From assembly GCF_030056575.1 (NCBI RefSeq), contig NZ_JASHHX010000003.1:225922-289921 (forward strand): 64,000 nt of DNA, in the 5' to 3' direction. The position numbers and the translations under genes were made by a program. The stretch comes from Rhodoblastus sp. 17X3 (GTDB lineage: Bacteria > Pseudomonadota > Alphaproteobacteria > Rhizobiales > Beijerinckiaceae). Below the pieces are notes generated by a model, which had not been told where the DNA came from, searched no databases, and saw only the letters and a list, made by a program, of their open reading frames with translations. Position 1 is the first letter of the stretch; every line of letters starts with the position of its first letter. Below are positions 26,134 to 34,933 of this stretch, one piece after another.

Positions 26134-26852
26134 ACCGCGACGGTCGGTCCGAAAATTTCCTCAAAGCTCTGCCTTAGCGCTACGTCCACGTCCGGCAAAC
26201 CCACCGGCAGCCCGAGATCGACCAGGCTGGTGACGCCGAAATGGCTTTCGGCGATGCCGCAGGGCACGATGCCGGAAAAATGGGTCAGCTCCGGCTCGAC
26301 ATTGAGCGCGATGCCGTGGAACGAGACCCAGCGCCTCATGCGCACGCCGATGGCCGCGATCTTGTCTTCCGCGATCTCGCCATGGAGGCCCGCGCGCTTC
26401 TCTGGCCGACGCACCCAGACGCCGACGCGGCCGTCGCGTATCTCGCCCTTGACGCTGAAACGCTCCAGCGCGGCGATGATCCATTTTTCCAGCGCGCAGA
26501 CATAGGCCCGGACATCGCGCGTGCGGCGGTTGAGATCCAGCATCACATAGGCGATTCGCTGGCCGGGGCCGTGATAGGTGAACTGGCCGCCGCGCCCCGT
26601 CGCGTGGACCGGAAAGCGCGCGTCGAGCAGGTCTTCCGGGCGCGCGGACGTGCCCGACGTGTAGAGCGGCGGGTGCTCCAGCAGCCAGACCAGCTCATTG
26701 GCGCTTCCTTCGGCGATGGCCGAAGCGCGCGCCTCCATTTCGGCGACCGCGAAGGCGTAATCGGTCAGTCCGTCGGAAATGCGCCAGTCCACCGGCGGCG
26801 CGCCGGGCGCCGGCAGCAGGGAAGGGGCGGGTTTTTCGCTGGTCTCGGTCAT
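26130..26852 (-). CDS. lipB: Octanoyl-ACP:protein octanoyltransferase
   Basis: This 240-residue LipB transfers octanoyl groups from acyl-carrier protein to apo-lipoyl domains of 2-oxoacid dehydrogenases and the glycine cleavage H protein. [44 protein letters not shown] (the Lys of the Cys/Lys dyad) and [15 protein letters not shown] (the catalytic Cys) are all present. It overlaps panC tail-to-tail by four bases. The N-terminus carries a 15-residue Pro/Ala-rich addition before the family core. Confidence 0.95.
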   Translation of the reverse strand: MTETSEKPAPSLLPAPGAPPVDWRISDGLTDYAFAVAEMEARASAIAEGSANELVWLLEHPPLYTSGTSARPEDLLDARFPVHATGRGGQFTYHGPGQRIAYVMLDLNRRTRDVRAYVCALEKWIIAALERFSVKGEIRDGRVGVWVRRPEKRAGLHGEIAEDKIAAIGVRMRRWVSFHGIALNVEPELTHFSGIVPCGIAESHFGVTSLVDLGLPVGLPDVDVALRQSFEEIFGPTVAV

Positions 26853-26994
26853 GAAAGCGGCTCGGTTTTTTTCGCTTATCGCGCGGCGTCGCGCCGGCGT
26901 CGAGAAAAAAGCGGGCGAATAGCTTGCAACCTCAGGACCGATTTGTTAGACGACGCGCCTACCGATTGTTCGGGCCTTCGTGGCCAACAATCCT

Positions 26995-27081
26995 GCGGCC
27001 ATGGCGGAATTGGTAGACGCGCTAGCTTGAGGTGCTAGTCCTTTAACCGGGGTGGAGGTTCGAGTCCTCTTGGCCGCACCA
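26995..27081 (+). tRNA. tRNA-Leu (anticodon GAG)
   Basis: A full 87-base class II cloverleaf including encoded CCA. The acceptor strands are GCGGCCA and TGGCCGC, the D arm contains GGTAGACGCGC, the anticodon stem is CTAGC/GCTAG with loop TTGAGGT (anticodon GAG, reading CUC/CUU), there is a long variable arm, and the T loop is GGTTCGAGTCC. A terminator-like hairpin follows immediately. Confidence 0.97.
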
Positions 27082-27105
27082 AGCTTCTTCGAAGCTTGAT
27101 GTTTT
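27081..27105 (+). terminator. Terminator after tRNA-Leu
   Basis: AAGCTTC, loop TTC and GAAGCTT form a 7-bp perfect hairpin beginning at the last base of the tRNA CCA, followed by GATGTTTTC. Position and form fit a tRNA transcription terminator. Confidence 0.75.
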
Positions 27106-27112
27106 CCCCAGA

Positions 27113-28009
27113 TCAGATTTTCGGCGGGGCGGAATCCTTCTGCTCCTGGATCGGCGCGTCGCCCTTGGGCGCTGGCGTCGTTTTTACGCGTTTTGCCGCG
27201 CCGCTCACGCCCATTTTCTGCAAGGTCGCGTCGGTTTCCGAGGTCCAGCCCGCCGGGGCCTGTTTCAGCGCGGGCGGCGAATCGCCGGGAACGATATGGA
27301 CGAGGTGAAAGCCCTCGGCCTTCAGCGCCGCCAGCAAAGCGGGAATCATGTCCGCCGTCTGCTTGTGGGTGTCGTGCAGCAGCACGATGCCGCCCCCGGC
27401 GCGGCGCAGCCGCCCCATCAGCAGCTCCAGCTCCTCCTGCGGCGTCATCACGTTCCAGTCCGAGGCCCAGAGATCGGCGCCGAAGACCGGCATGCCCTTT
27501 TTGTCGAGCGCCTCCAGCAGGGCGGGCGAATCGGCGAAGCCCGGGAAGCGGAAGAATTTCGAATCCTTGCCGCCGGCCGCCTTGTCCACCGCCGCGACGC
27601 CATCGTCGATATTGGCCATCGCCTTGTCGAAGGGCAGGCTGCGCAGCATGGGATGGGAGTTGGAATGGTGGCCAACGGTGTGGCCCTCGGCGATTTCGCG
27701 CTGCACGAGGCGCGGCATGCCGGCGGCGTTGCGGCCGATGAGGAAGAAGGTCGCCCTGGCGCATTGGGCGGCCAGCGCGTCGAGCACGCGCGGCGTGGTC
27801 GCGGCGGGGCCGTCGTCGAAGGTCAGGACGACTTCATGGTCCTTGAGATCGAGGGTCTGCGGATAGGTCTTGAGGCCGACATGCGGCGAGCCGCCGATCG
27901 CGATGGTCCGGGAGACGCCCAGCGCCTCCGGCCCGCAGCCTGCGGCTTGCGCCCCGCCGGCAAGCGCAAGCAGGAGGCTGAACGCGATTAATGCTTTATT
28001 AGCCGTCAT
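27113..28009 (-). CDS. Secreted polysaccharide deacetylase
   Basis: This 298-residue protein has a Sec signal peptide (MTANKALIAFSLLLALAGGAQA) and a NodB-homology carbohydrate esterase family 4 domain. TFDDGPAATT supplies the catalytic Asp pair, HSNSHP the metal-binding His pair, FRFPGF follows, and LLHDTHKQT provides the late His. It probably deacetylates peptidoglycan or an exopolysaccharide in the periplasm. About 60 low-complexity Pro/Lys/Thr residues trail the domain (VKTTPAPKGDAPIQEQKD). It is convergent with tRNA-Leu and divergent from the GH25 gene. Confidence 0.92.
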   Translation of the reverse strand: MTANKALIAFSLLLALAGGAQAAGCGPEALGVSRTIAIGGSPHVGLKTYPQTLDLKDHEVVLTFDDGPAATTPRVLDALAAQCARATFFLIGRNAAGMPRLVQREIAEGHTVGHHSNSHPMLRSLPFDKAMANIDDGVAAVDKAAGGKDSKFFRFPGFADSPALLEALDKKGMPVFGADLWASDWNVMTPQEELELLMGRLRRAGGGIVLLHDTHKQTADMIPALLAALKAEGFHLVHIVPGDSPPALKQAPAGWTSETDATLQKMGVSGAAKRVKTTPAPKGDAPIQEQKDSAPPKI

Positions 28010-28206
28010 GCGCAGAATTCCTGAACGCGCGTTTACGCTTTAGCCGGCGCACGCGGCCCTTTTGGCGCCTCCGACCCGGCGCTGGCAAGGGTCAAAACGC
28101 CCGGAAATGAGGCGTTTGCGGCCGTTAGACTTCAGCTGCGCTTGCCAAAAGCGCAAATTGCGCTTCAATGAGGACGGTGACGAGGCGTGATGCAGATTAA
28201 GGACTC

Positions 28207-28226
28207 ATTACCCAGTGAGAGGTAAT
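28207..28226 (+). promoter_or_regulatory. Hairpin overlapping the GH25 ribosome binding site
   Basis: ATTACC (28207-28212) and GGTAAT (28221-28226) are perfectly complementary, with loop CAGTGAGA. The GAGAGG that looks like the Shine-Dalgarno of the gene starting at 28235 lies in the loop and 3' arm, so folding could limit translation. Only a 6-bp stem supports this. Confidence 0.3.
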
Positions 28227-28234
28227 TTGCCCGC

Positions 28235-29038
28235 ATGTGTGATTTTTATATGAAAATCATGGCGCGAATCGCGCTTCCCGGTTTCCTCCTCGCGCTTGCG
28301 GCTTGCGGCGCGGGACCGACCGTTTTGCCGGAAAAGCCGCTCGTTGGCGCGCGACCCGGCACATATAAGGAGACCGAGGCGACCCAGCTTGCCCGCGCTT
28401 TCACCATCCACGGCGTGGATGTGTCGAAATATCAGGGCAATGTCGACTGGACGGCGGTGCAGGAGGGCGGCGTCAAATTCGCCTATATCAAGGCGACCGA
28501 AGGCGGCGACCGCATCGATCCGAAATTTGTCCAGAACTGGCAGGGCGCCAAGGCCGCGGGCCTGCCGCGCGGCGCCTATCATTTCGTTTACTGGTGCCGG
28601 CCTTGGCATGAGAACATGGCGTGGTTCGAGAAGAACGTGCCGCCGGAGCCGGACGCTTTGCCGCCGGTGCTCGACGTCGAGGCGACGCCGGATTCCCCGA
28701 CCTGCCCGAGGCGGCTCGAACGCGATCCGACCCTGCGCGAAATCAAGGCCATGCTGGTCGAGATGGAGCGCTATTACGGCAAGAAGCCGGTCATCTACAC
28801 CACGGTCGATTTCTACGCCGCGATCATCGACGGCGCCCTGACCGAATATCCGATCTGGATTCGCTCGACCAAGCATCGGCCGTCGGTGAAATATGGCGAT
28901 CGCGCATGGCACTTCTGGCAGTACCAGTCGGACGCCTATGTCAACGGCATTCCCACCAAGGTGGACCGCAACGCCTTCTTTGGCGACGAGAAGGACTGGA
29001 AGGGCTGGCTGAAGGTCAACGGCTACGCCAGCAATTGA
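28235..29038 (+). CDS. Glycoside hydrolase family 25 lysozyme-like lipoprotein
   Basis: This 267-residue protein has a lipoprotein signal ending LLALAAC-G (lipobox Cys about residue 25), so it should be anchored to the envelope. A GH25 domain follows: HGVDVSKYQGNVDW (catalytic Asp region), AYIKATEGGD, GAYHFVYWC and LDVEATPDS with the D-x-E pair, then FWQYQSD near the end. Such enzymes cleave the MurNAc-GlcNAc bond of peptidoglycan. ATG 28235 is taken because of the upstream GAGAGG; ATG 28250 in the same frame gives a more typical leader. Confidence 0.9.
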   Translation: MCDFYMKIMARIALPGFLLALAACGAGPTVLPEKPLVGARPGTYKETEATQLARAFTIHGVDVSKYQGNVDWTAVQEGGVKFAYIKATEGGDRIDPKFVQNWQGAKAAGLPRGAYHFVYWCRPWHENMAWFEKNVPPEPDALPPVLDVEATPDSPTCPRRLERDPTLREIKAMLVEMERYYGKKPVIYTTVDFYAAIIDGALTEYPIWIRSTKHRPSVKYGDRAWHFWQYQSDAYVNGIPTKVDRNAFFGDEKDWKGWLKVNGYASN

Positions 29039-29040
29039 TG

Positions 29041-29829
29041 TTACGGCGCGGGCAGGAACGAATCGGTCTTGCCCGTGAGCCGATAGACCAGCAATCCAAC
29101 CCATTCCCGCGCCGCCGTTTCGAAATTGCGGACGGCGAGCGTTCCCTCCGCCGGCGGACGGAAATCATTGGAATCGCCATAAGTCCGGTAATCGACCGGG
29201 AAGGCGATCGGCTCCATCCCCAGCGCGCGGAAAATGCCCATGGCGCGCGGCATGTGATAGGCCGAGGTGATCAGCAGCCAATCCTCGCCTTTGCGCGGCT
29301 TGACGAGCGCTTTCGTATAGACGGCGTTCTCGAACGTGTTGCGTGAGCGGTCCTCGAAAACCATCTGGCTGTCGGGCACGCCGAGTTCGCGCCATAATTT
29401 GCGTGCGACATCGGCCTCCTTCGCCGAATCGTCGACCAGCGCGCCGGAGCCTCCCGAAAAGACCAGCTTCGCCTGAGGGTAGAGCCGCGCCAGCGCCGCC
29501 GCGGCGGTCATCCGCTCAGCGGCCTCATTGGTCGCGACCTGGCCGCGCGCTGCCGCGATGCGTTCGTCCACCGCCCCGCCAAGCACGATGATTCCCTTGG
29601 GCGGCGCCATCGTCTCCGAACGGCTGGGGAAGCGGTCCTCCAGCGGACGCAGGAGCATTGCGCTGACCGGCGAAAAAGCCATCAGCGCGAGGCCGGCGGT
29701 CGCGGCGAGCGCCAGAGCCCTGGCGCGGCGCCAGCGCGGGGCCAGCAGCAGGCCGACGATCAGGCAGATGAGCAGGAAGTGCAGGGGCGAGGCGAACAGC
29801 CAGACGATTTTGGAGACGTTGAAAAACAT
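29041..29829 (-). CDS. YdcF/ElyC family (DUF218) membrane protein
   Basis: This 262-residue protein has two N-terminal helices (SPLHFLLICLIVGLLLA and ALALAATAGLALMAF) and a DUF218 domain with IIVLGGAVDE, LVFSGGSGAL, FEDRSRNTFENA and LLITSAYHMPRAMGIF. ElyC in E. coli affects cell-envelope biogenesis and lipid carrier use. A role with the neighbouring cell-wall hydrolases is plausible but not shown. It is convergent with the GH25 lipoprotein; the stops are 2 bases apart. Confidence 0.88.
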   Translation of the reverse strand: MFFNVSKIVWLFASPLHFLLICLIVGLLLAPRWRRARALALAATAGLALMAFSPVSAMLLRPLEDRFPSRSETMAPPKGIIVLGGAVDERIAAARGQVATNEAAERMTAAAALARLYPQAKLVFSGGSGALVDDSAKEADVARKLWRELGVPDSQMVFEDRSRNTFENAVYTKALVKPRKGEDWLLITSAYHMPRAMGIFRALGMEPIAFPVDYRTYGDSNDFRPPAEGTLAVRNFETAAREWVGLLVYRLTGKTDSFLPAP

Positions 29830-29880
29830 TTCGGCGTTTCCTCATTCTGGCGCTCGGCGCCGTGCTGCCGGCTCCCGGCG

Positions 29881-30168
29881 TCAGTCGCCGCGTGGCAGGC
29901 CGATGCGATAGACGCCGCGAAAGTCATTGGGGTCAGCCGGCTTGCCCTTGCGATAGACGACGAGGCGTCCCGCGCGGGCGAGCGCCACGGCGCGGGCGCG
30001 CACCTGAGTCAAATGGCTGCGCCAGGCGAGATCGTCCTCCTCGCGCTGGCGGGCGTAATGTTTCGCCGCTTCTGAGGGGTCGATCGTTTTGCCGGGACCG
30101 ACCGCGGCGCAAAGCGAGATGATGGTCTGGGCCAGAGAATCTTTGGCAAGGGGGTCGTCTTCAAGCAT
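29881..30168 (-). CDS. DUF3253 family small protein
   Basis: This 95-residue protein has the DUF3253 layout: a helical N-terminal part (SLAQTIISLCAAVGPGKTIDPSEAA), W-R-S-H-L-T-QVRARAVALARAGRL and VYRKGKPADPNDFRGVYRI. The predicted winged-helix-like shape suggests nucleic-acid binding, but no function is known. It lies just upstream of the YdcF gene on the same strand (51-bp gap), and the next gene is divergent. Confidence 0.8.
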   Translation of the reverse strand: MLEDDPLAKDSLAQTIISLCAAVGPGKTIDPSEAAKHYARQREEDDLAWRSHLTQVRARAVALARAGRLVVYRKGKPADPNDFRGVYRIGLPRGD

Positions 30169-30261
30169 GCCCGCTTGTCGGAGAAAGCCGGGGCCGGGTC
30201 AAGAGATCGAAGTTGACGCGGCGGCGGCCCTACGGTCCAATCCGGCCAGAAGGAATCCTCC

Positions 30262-30681
30262 ATGCCGCCGAACATATCTTATGGAATCCAGCAGATGCTG
30301 GCCGAGGCCAACGCCGCGATCAAGACCTTGAGCGTAGCCGAGGCGCAGGAACTGCTCGGGCGCGACGACGTGCTGTTCGTCGATCTGCGCGATCCGCGCG
30401 AACTGGAGCGGGAAGGGCGAATCGCCGGCGCCTTCCATTGCCCGCGCGGCATGCTGGAATTCTGGATCGACCCCGCCAGCCCCTACGCCAAGCCGCAGTT
30501 CCAGCAGGACAAGACCTTCGTCTTCTTCTGCGCCGGGGGCCTTCGTTCGGCTTTGGCGGCTCATCTGGCGCAGCGCATGGGCCTCGCCCCTGTCGCCCAT
30601 GTCGAGGGCGGATTCGGCGCCTGGAAGAAGGCCGGCGCGCCGCATGAGGCGCCGCTTGCGCCGCCCGCCAAAAAGCCCTGA
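30262..30681 (+). CDS. Rhodanese-like domain protein
   Basis: This 139-residue single rhodanese domain contains VLFVDLRDPRELEREGRIAGA and the active-site loop FFCAGGLRSALAA with the catalytic Cys, followed by HVEGGFGAWKKAGAP. It probably carries a persulfide for sulfur transfer; partners are unknown. The C-terminus is Pro/Lys rich. It starts an apparent run of closely spaced genes (GST, K+ channel, globin), with 14 bases to the next. Confidence 0.9.
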   Translation: MPPNISYGIQQMLAEANAAIKTLSVAEAQELLGRDDVLFVDLRDPRELEREGRIAGAFHCPRGMLEFWIDPASPYAKPQFQQDKTFVFFCAGGLRSALAAHLAQRMGLAPVAHVEGGFGAWKKAGAPHEAPLAPPAKKP

Positions 30682-30695
30682 GTCCGGAGTTTTTC

Positions 30696-31349
30696 ATGTC
30701 TTTGACATTGTTCATCGGCAACAAGGCCTATTCGTCCTGGTCGCTGCGGCCCTGGCTGCTCATGCGCGCTCTGGACATTCCCTTCACGGAAGTGGTCACG
30801 CCTCTCTATGTCGACGGCTCGCGCGAAAAGATGTTGCGCGAGGGTCCGACAGGCAAGGTTCCGCTGTTGCGCGACGGCGATTTCGCGGTGTGGGATTCGC
30901 TCGCCATCGTCGAATATCTGGCGGAGAAATTCCCCGACCGGAACGTCTGGCCCAAGGCGCCGCAGGCCCGCGCCCGGGCGCGCTCGCTCTGCGCGGAAAT
31001 GCATTCTAGCTTTCAGGGCCTGCGCCAGGCGTGCCCGACCAATTTCCGCCGCGCCCGCCGCGCCGCGCCTTTGCCGCTGGAAGAGGCGGCGCGGGCCGAT
31101 CTCGCGCGCATCCAGGCCATTTTCGCGGAAACGCCGGCGCAATTCGGCGGACCGTTCCTGTTCGGCGAATTCTCCGCCGCCGACGCCTTTTTCGCGCCGG
31201 TGGCCAGTCGCCTTGATACTTACGCCCTGCCGCTGGAAGCGCCGGCCCGCGCCTATTGCGACTCGGTTCTGGCCTTGCCGGACTTTGTGCGATGGCGCGA
31301 GGCGGCGCAGGCCGAGGCTTGGGTGATCGAAAAATGGGAAAATATCTGA
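30696..31349 (+). CDS. Glutathione S-transferase family protein
   Basis: This 217-residue protein has an N-terminal thioredoxin-like GST domain (FIGNKAYSSWSLRPWLLMRA with Ser as the likely catalytic residue, GPTGKVPLLRDGDFAVWDSLAI with the cis-Pro and the glutathione-binding Asp-Ser) and a helical C-terminal domain (LFGEFSAADAFFAPV). The substrate is unknown. It lies 14 bases after the rhodanese gene and 4 bases before the channel gene, consistent with one transcript. Confidence 0.92.
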   Translation: MSLTLFIGNKAYSSWSLRPWLLMRALDIPFTEVVTPLYVDGSREKMLREGPTGKVPLLRDGDFAVWDSLAIVEYLAEKFPDRNVWPKAPQARARARSLCAEMHSSFQGLRQACPTNFRRARRAAPLPLEEAARADLARIQAIFAETPAQFGGPFLFGEFSAADAFFAPVASRLDTYALPLEAPARAYCDSVLALPDFVRWREAAQAEAWVIEKWENI

Positions 31350-31353
31350 GCCG

Positions 31354-32265
31354 ATGATCCGCCGCCGCCGCAACGCCGACCACGCCCAGATCGTCCGCAT
31401 CGGCGACCGCGAATTCCTGACGCGCGGCCTCGACCAGTCCTTTTGGACCGATGCGTTCCACAACAGCATGAGCGTGTCCTGGCCGGCGTTTTTCGGCGGC
31501 TTCGGCCTTTATTTCCTGGTGATGAACATCATCTTCGCCACCTTGTTCTGGCTGGGCGGCGACAGCATCGCCAATGCGCGGCAGGACTCCTTCGTCGATC
31601 TATTTTTCTTCTCGATCGAGACTTTGGCGACCGTCGGCTATGGCGACATGCATCCGCAGAACGCCTATGGCCATTCGGTCGCGACGCTGGAAATCTTCAC
31701 CGGCATGTCAACGCTCGCGGTCTTCACCGGCCTGATTTTCGCGCGCTTCTCCCGGCCGCGCGCGCGGGTCATTTTCGCCGAAGTCATGACCATGGCGCCC
31801 CATGACGGCCGGAACATGTTGATGGCGCGTTTCGCCAACGCCCGCCGCAGTTCGGTCAACGCGGCGCGCGGCGAAATCTGGCTGATTTATAATGACGACA
31901 CGGCCGAGGGCGTTGGCTACCGCCGCTTCAAGCCGCTGCAATTGCTGCAGGCCCGCAATCCAATCTTCGCTTTTTCCTGGACGCTCTTTCATCCGATCGA
32001 TGAGAACAGCCCCCTGTTCGGCCTCGGCCCCGAGCAACTGGAGGCGATGGACGCCTTTTTCGTGGTGATCTTCGATGGTCTGGACGACGTTTCCGGCCAG
32101 ACGATCAATGTGCGCAAAGGCTATTCCTGGCGCGACATTCGGTTCGGCGAGGTCTTCGCCGATATTCTGAACACGCGCGAGAATGGCGTGCCGCAGATCG
32201 ACTACCGCCAGCTCAGCATTACCGAGCCGCTCGAGGCGGACGAGAACTCCGGCGCGCCCGCATGA
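31354..32265 (+). CDS. Inward-rectifier-type potassium channel (KirBac-like)
   Basis: This 303-residue protein has two membrane helices (about 45-66 and 110-130) flanking a pore loop with the selectivity filter ATVGYGD (about 92-98), then a large C-terminal cytoplasmic immunoglobulin-like domain of about 165 residues (RFKPLQLLQARNPIFAFSWTLFHPID). This is the layout of bacterial Kir channels. The role would be K+ movement in response to ligand or membrane lipid; regulation is unknown. It follows the GST gene by 4 bases. Confidence 0.93.
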   Translation: MIRRRRNADHAQIVRIGDREFLTRGLDQSFWTDAFHNSMSVSWPAFFGGFGLYFLVMNIIFATLFWLGGDSIANARQDSFVDLFFFSIETLATVGYGDMHPQNAYGHSVATLEIFTGMSTLAVFTGLIFARFSRPRARVIFAEVMTMAPHDGRNMLMARFANARRSSVNAARGEIWLIYNDDTAEGVGYRRFKPLQLLQARNPIFAFSWTLFHPIDENSPLFGLGPEQLEAMDAFFVVIFDGLDDVSGQTINVRKGYSWRDIRFGEVFADILNTRENGVPQIDYRQLSITEPLEADENSGAPA

Positions 32266-32429
32266 AGCGCTCGGCCGGGCGTCCTCCTGTCGACGCCGTC
32301 ATGGAAGGCTTGCATGGAAGGTTTGAAGGTCGCGAACGGTTTTTTGGCCTATGGTCGTCGCCGTCGGAGGTTCCGGGTCGTTTGTCCCAAGCCGGCGACT
32401 CGCCCCACGTGGAAAGTCAGGAGCGGCTC

Positions 32430-32828
32430 ATGACTCCGCAACAAGTCCGGTTGATCAAGGAAAGCTTCGCCAAGGTAGCCCCGATCGCCGATCGATCCGC
32501 CGGGCTGTTCTATGCGCGTCTGTTCGACATCGCGCCGGAACTTCGCCCCCTGTTCAAGGCCGACATCAGTCAGCAGGGACGAAAGTTCATGGCGACGCTG
32601 ACGGTCGCCGTTGCCAGCCTTGAGAATTTCGATCAACTCAAGCCCGGCCTGCGGGCGCTCGCACGCCAACATGCATCATTCGGCGTTCGCGCCGAAAATT
32701 ACGGCCCCCTCGGCGAAGCCCTGATCTGGACTTTGCAGCAGGGTCTTGGCGAGGCCTTCACAGCGGAAACGCGAGAGGCGTGGCAGGCGGCTTATGCAGC
32801 GATCGCGGACACGATGAAGGCCGCCTGA
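32430..32828 (+). CDS. Single-domain globin
   Basis: This 132-residue bacterial globin begins TPQQVRLIKESFAKVAP and contains FYARLFDIAPELRPLFK (helix B-C region) and LARQHASFGVRAENYGPLG with the likely proximal His. Globins of this type bind O2 or NO and may aid NO detoxification or oxygen sensing; no reductase domain is fused. ATG 32430 with upstream AGGAG is preferred, although the frame is open from 32262, overlapping the channel gene. Confidence 0.9.
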   Translation: MTPQQVRLIKESFAKVAPIADRSAGLFYARLFDIAPELRPLFKADISQQGRKFMATLTVAVASLENFDQLKPGLRALARQHASFGVRAENYGPLGEALIWTLQQGLGEAFTAETREAWQAAYAAIADTMKAA

Positions 32829-32877
32829 GCAAGACCGGGTTCATCTCGGAAACAAAAGAAAACCCGAGTCTGAACCG

Positions 32878-33315
32878 TCAAATCAGGCCCAGATCCGACA
32901 GCTCCCGCCGCAGGGCCTCAGGCATGTCTCCAAGGCCGGCGGCGATGGAATCGAGATCAGGCGGCGCGTCGGCGGGCGTCAGGTAACGCCAGCCCTGGAA
33001 GGCCCGGTGCGGCTGCGGGCGCACGGCGACCACCTCGTCGTCGAGCTGTAGGGCGCAGCGTTTCACCCCTGCGGAATCGACAAAGGGCTCGACGCCGATC
33101 AGCTTCTGCCGCGCGCAGGTCTGTCCTTTGATGACCCAATAGAGCGAGCCGCCGTCGAGCAATTCGTCGACGCGCTTGGGAATCATGCGCGTGACATGCG
33201 CGTGGACCTCGTGGGCGTCGACTTGGGGCGCGTGCTTGCGCCGCATCCGGGTGAAGGCGCGCAGTTCGGCGATGGACTCCACGCCGACGCAGAGTTTCAG
33301 CAGATGCAGGGTCAT
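32878..33315 (-). CDS. DUF1489 family protein
   Basis: This 145-residue cytoplasmic protein matches DUF1489, a family nearly confined to alphaproteobacteria: LHLLKLCVGVESIAEL, RMIPKRVDELLDGGSLYWVIKG, GWRYLTPADAPPDL. Function is unknown. It is convergent with the globin gene and divergent from the VWA-domain gene. Confidence 0.88.
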   Translation of the reverse strand: MTLHLLKLCVGVESIAELRAFTRMRRKHAPQVDAHEVHAHVTRMIPKRVDELLDGGSLYWVIKGQTCARQKLIGVEPFVDSAGVKRCALQLDDEVVAVRPQPHRAFQGWRYLTPADAPPDLDSIAAGLGDMPEALRRELSDLGLI

Positions 33316-33408
33316 GCCGGCAACCTAGCGCGGCGGAGACGATCCTGAAAGCGCCGCCTTGCGTTTCGCCGCGCCTGCGCCATCTTATCGGGAGCAGGGG
33401 AGAAGATT

Positions 33409-34113
33409 GTGGGCGACGGGGACAAGACTCCGGTCATTCCGGCGAACAGGGCCGAAGTCGAGGCCTTTGCCGACGCCATGCGCAAGGCGCCGACGCGCCC
33501 GGAGCCGGGCCGGGGGCGGCTCGTCTTTGCGCTCGACGCGACCATGAGCCGGCAGCCGACCTGGGACGTCGCGCAGCAGGTCCAGGGGCAGATGTTCGCC
33601 GCCGCGTCTTCCTGTGGCGGGCTCGACATCCAGCTCGTCTATTTTCGTGGCTTCAACGAATGCCGGGCCTCGGCCTTCCTGCGCGACGGCGCCGGGCTCG
33701 CCGCCGCCATGGCGAAAATTTCGGTCTCGAGCGGCGCGACCCAGATCGGCCGCGTGCTGCGCCACATCCGCTCCGAACAGGCCGAGGCGCCCGTCGGGGC
33801 CTTCGTCTATGTCGGCGACAGCATGGAGGAGAAGGCCGATGAACTGGGACGCCTCGCGGGGGAGCTTGGCCTGCTCGGCGTGAAGGGCTTTATCTTCCAT
33901 GAGGGCGGCGACCGCAAGGCGACGGCCTGTTTCAAGGATATCGCGCGTCTCACCGGCGGCGCCTACGCCACCTTTGATTCCGGCTCCGCCAGCCGTCTCG
34001 CCAACCTGCTGCGCGCGGCGGCGGCCTATGCCGCTGGCGGCTTTACGGCGCTCAGCGACCGCGCGCGCAAGGGCGATTCTGAAGCGCGCCAGCTGCTGTC
34101 CCAGATGCGCTGA
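33409..34113 (+). CDS. VWA-like domain protein (partner of a J-domain membrane protein)
   Basis: This 234-residue cytoplasmic protein has a von Willebrand A-like fold. LVFALDATMSRQPTWD carries a D-x-(T/S)-x-S-type metal site in variant form, ASSCGGLDIQLVYFRG and AFVYVGDSMEEKADEL follow. GTG 33409 is the start. It precedes a gene for a small J-domain membrane protein by 40 bases; the pair recurs in Hyphomicrobiales, so a shared chaperone-like or assembly role is possible. Function unknown. Confidence 0.8.
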   Translation: MGDGDKTPVIPANRAEVEAFADAMRKAPTRPEPGRGRLVFALDATMSRQPTWDVAQQVQGQMFAAASSCGGLDIQLVYFRGFNECRASAFLRDGAGLAAAMAKISVSSGATQIGRVLRHIRSEQAEAPVGAFVYVGDSMEEKADELGRLAGELGLLGVKGFIFHEGGDRKATACFKDIARLTGGAYATFDSGSASRLANLLRAAAAYAAGGFTALSDRARKGDSEARQLLSQMR

Positions 34114-34153
34114 TCCCCGTTGGCGCCTCTGGCGCAACGATTACGGAGACGAG

Positions 34154-34873
34154 ATGCCTTTCCTGCTGTTTGGAATTCTGACGCTGATCCTTGGCGTCTA
34201 TCTGCTGCGCCAATTGGGCCGGGCCTCGCCCGCGCGGGTCGCGGAAAACCTGCGCATGGGCGGCGGGCTGTTGGCGGCTGCGGCGGCCTTGCTCGTTCTG
34301 CTGCGGGGGAGGGTTCCGCTCGCGCTCGGCTTCGGCGGCCTGTCGCTTTACCTCTTCACGGGCGAAAGCTTTTCGTGGAGCAAGTTCGCGCAAATGGCCG
34401 CCCGCCGTGCGCAGGCGAAAAAGACCTCGCGCGTCCGCACGGCTTTTCTCGAAATGACGCTCGATCTTGCCAGCGGCGACGTCGAGGGAACGGTGCTGGC
34501 CGGAACTTTCATGGGCGCGCCGCTGAGCGCGTTGTCGCGCGAGGAACTTGACCGCTTGCGCGAGGAATGCGCCGCGCGCGACCCGGACTCCGTCCTGTTA
34601 CTTGACAATTATCTCGACCGCCGCTTTCCCGGATGGCGCGCGGCAAGCGATGGTGACGCGCACGCGGGGAGGAGCCAGGCGGGGCGTGGCGGCGAAATGA
34701 CCGAGGAGGAAGCCTATCAGACGCTGGGTCTTCGATCGGGCGCGGGCGCTGAGGAGATCGTTCGGGCGCACCGGCGCCTCATGAAGGAACGCCATCCCGA
34801 CCACGGGGGGACGACGGATGATGCGGCCAGACTGAACCAGGCCAAGGACAGGCTCATGCGTCGTCAAGGCTGA
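34154..34873 (+). CDS. Membrane-anchored J-domain (DnaJ-like) protein
   Basis: This 239-residue protein has two N-terminal helices (FLLFGILTLILGVYLL and LLAAAAALLVLL), a central helical region (RVRTAFLEMTLDLASGDVEGTVL) and a C-terminal J domain. The J domain has EEAYQTLGLRSGAGAEEI, RLMKERHPDHGGT with the HPD signature, and AARLNQAKDRLM. It should recruit DnaK to the inner membrane. ATG 34154 follows GGAGACGAG; the longer open frame upstream overlaps the VWA gene. Translation is likely linked to that gene. Confidence 0.88.
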   Translation: MPFLLFGILTLILGVYLLRQLGRASPARVAENLRMGGGLLAAAAALLVLLRGRVPLALGFGGLSLYLFTGESFSWSKFAQMAARRAQAKKTSRVRTAFLEMTLDLASGDVEGTVLAGTFMGAPLSALSREELDRLREECAARDPDSVLLLDNYLDRRFPGWRAASDGDAHAGRSQAGRGGEMTEEEAYQTLGLRSGAGAEEIVRAHRRLMKERHPDHGGTTDDAARLNQAKDRLMRRQG

Positions 34874-34933
34874 TACGCTCCCAAAACTCGTAATACGCGG
34901 ACGAACTCGAAGAAACGAAGCGGCTCCCGCCGC

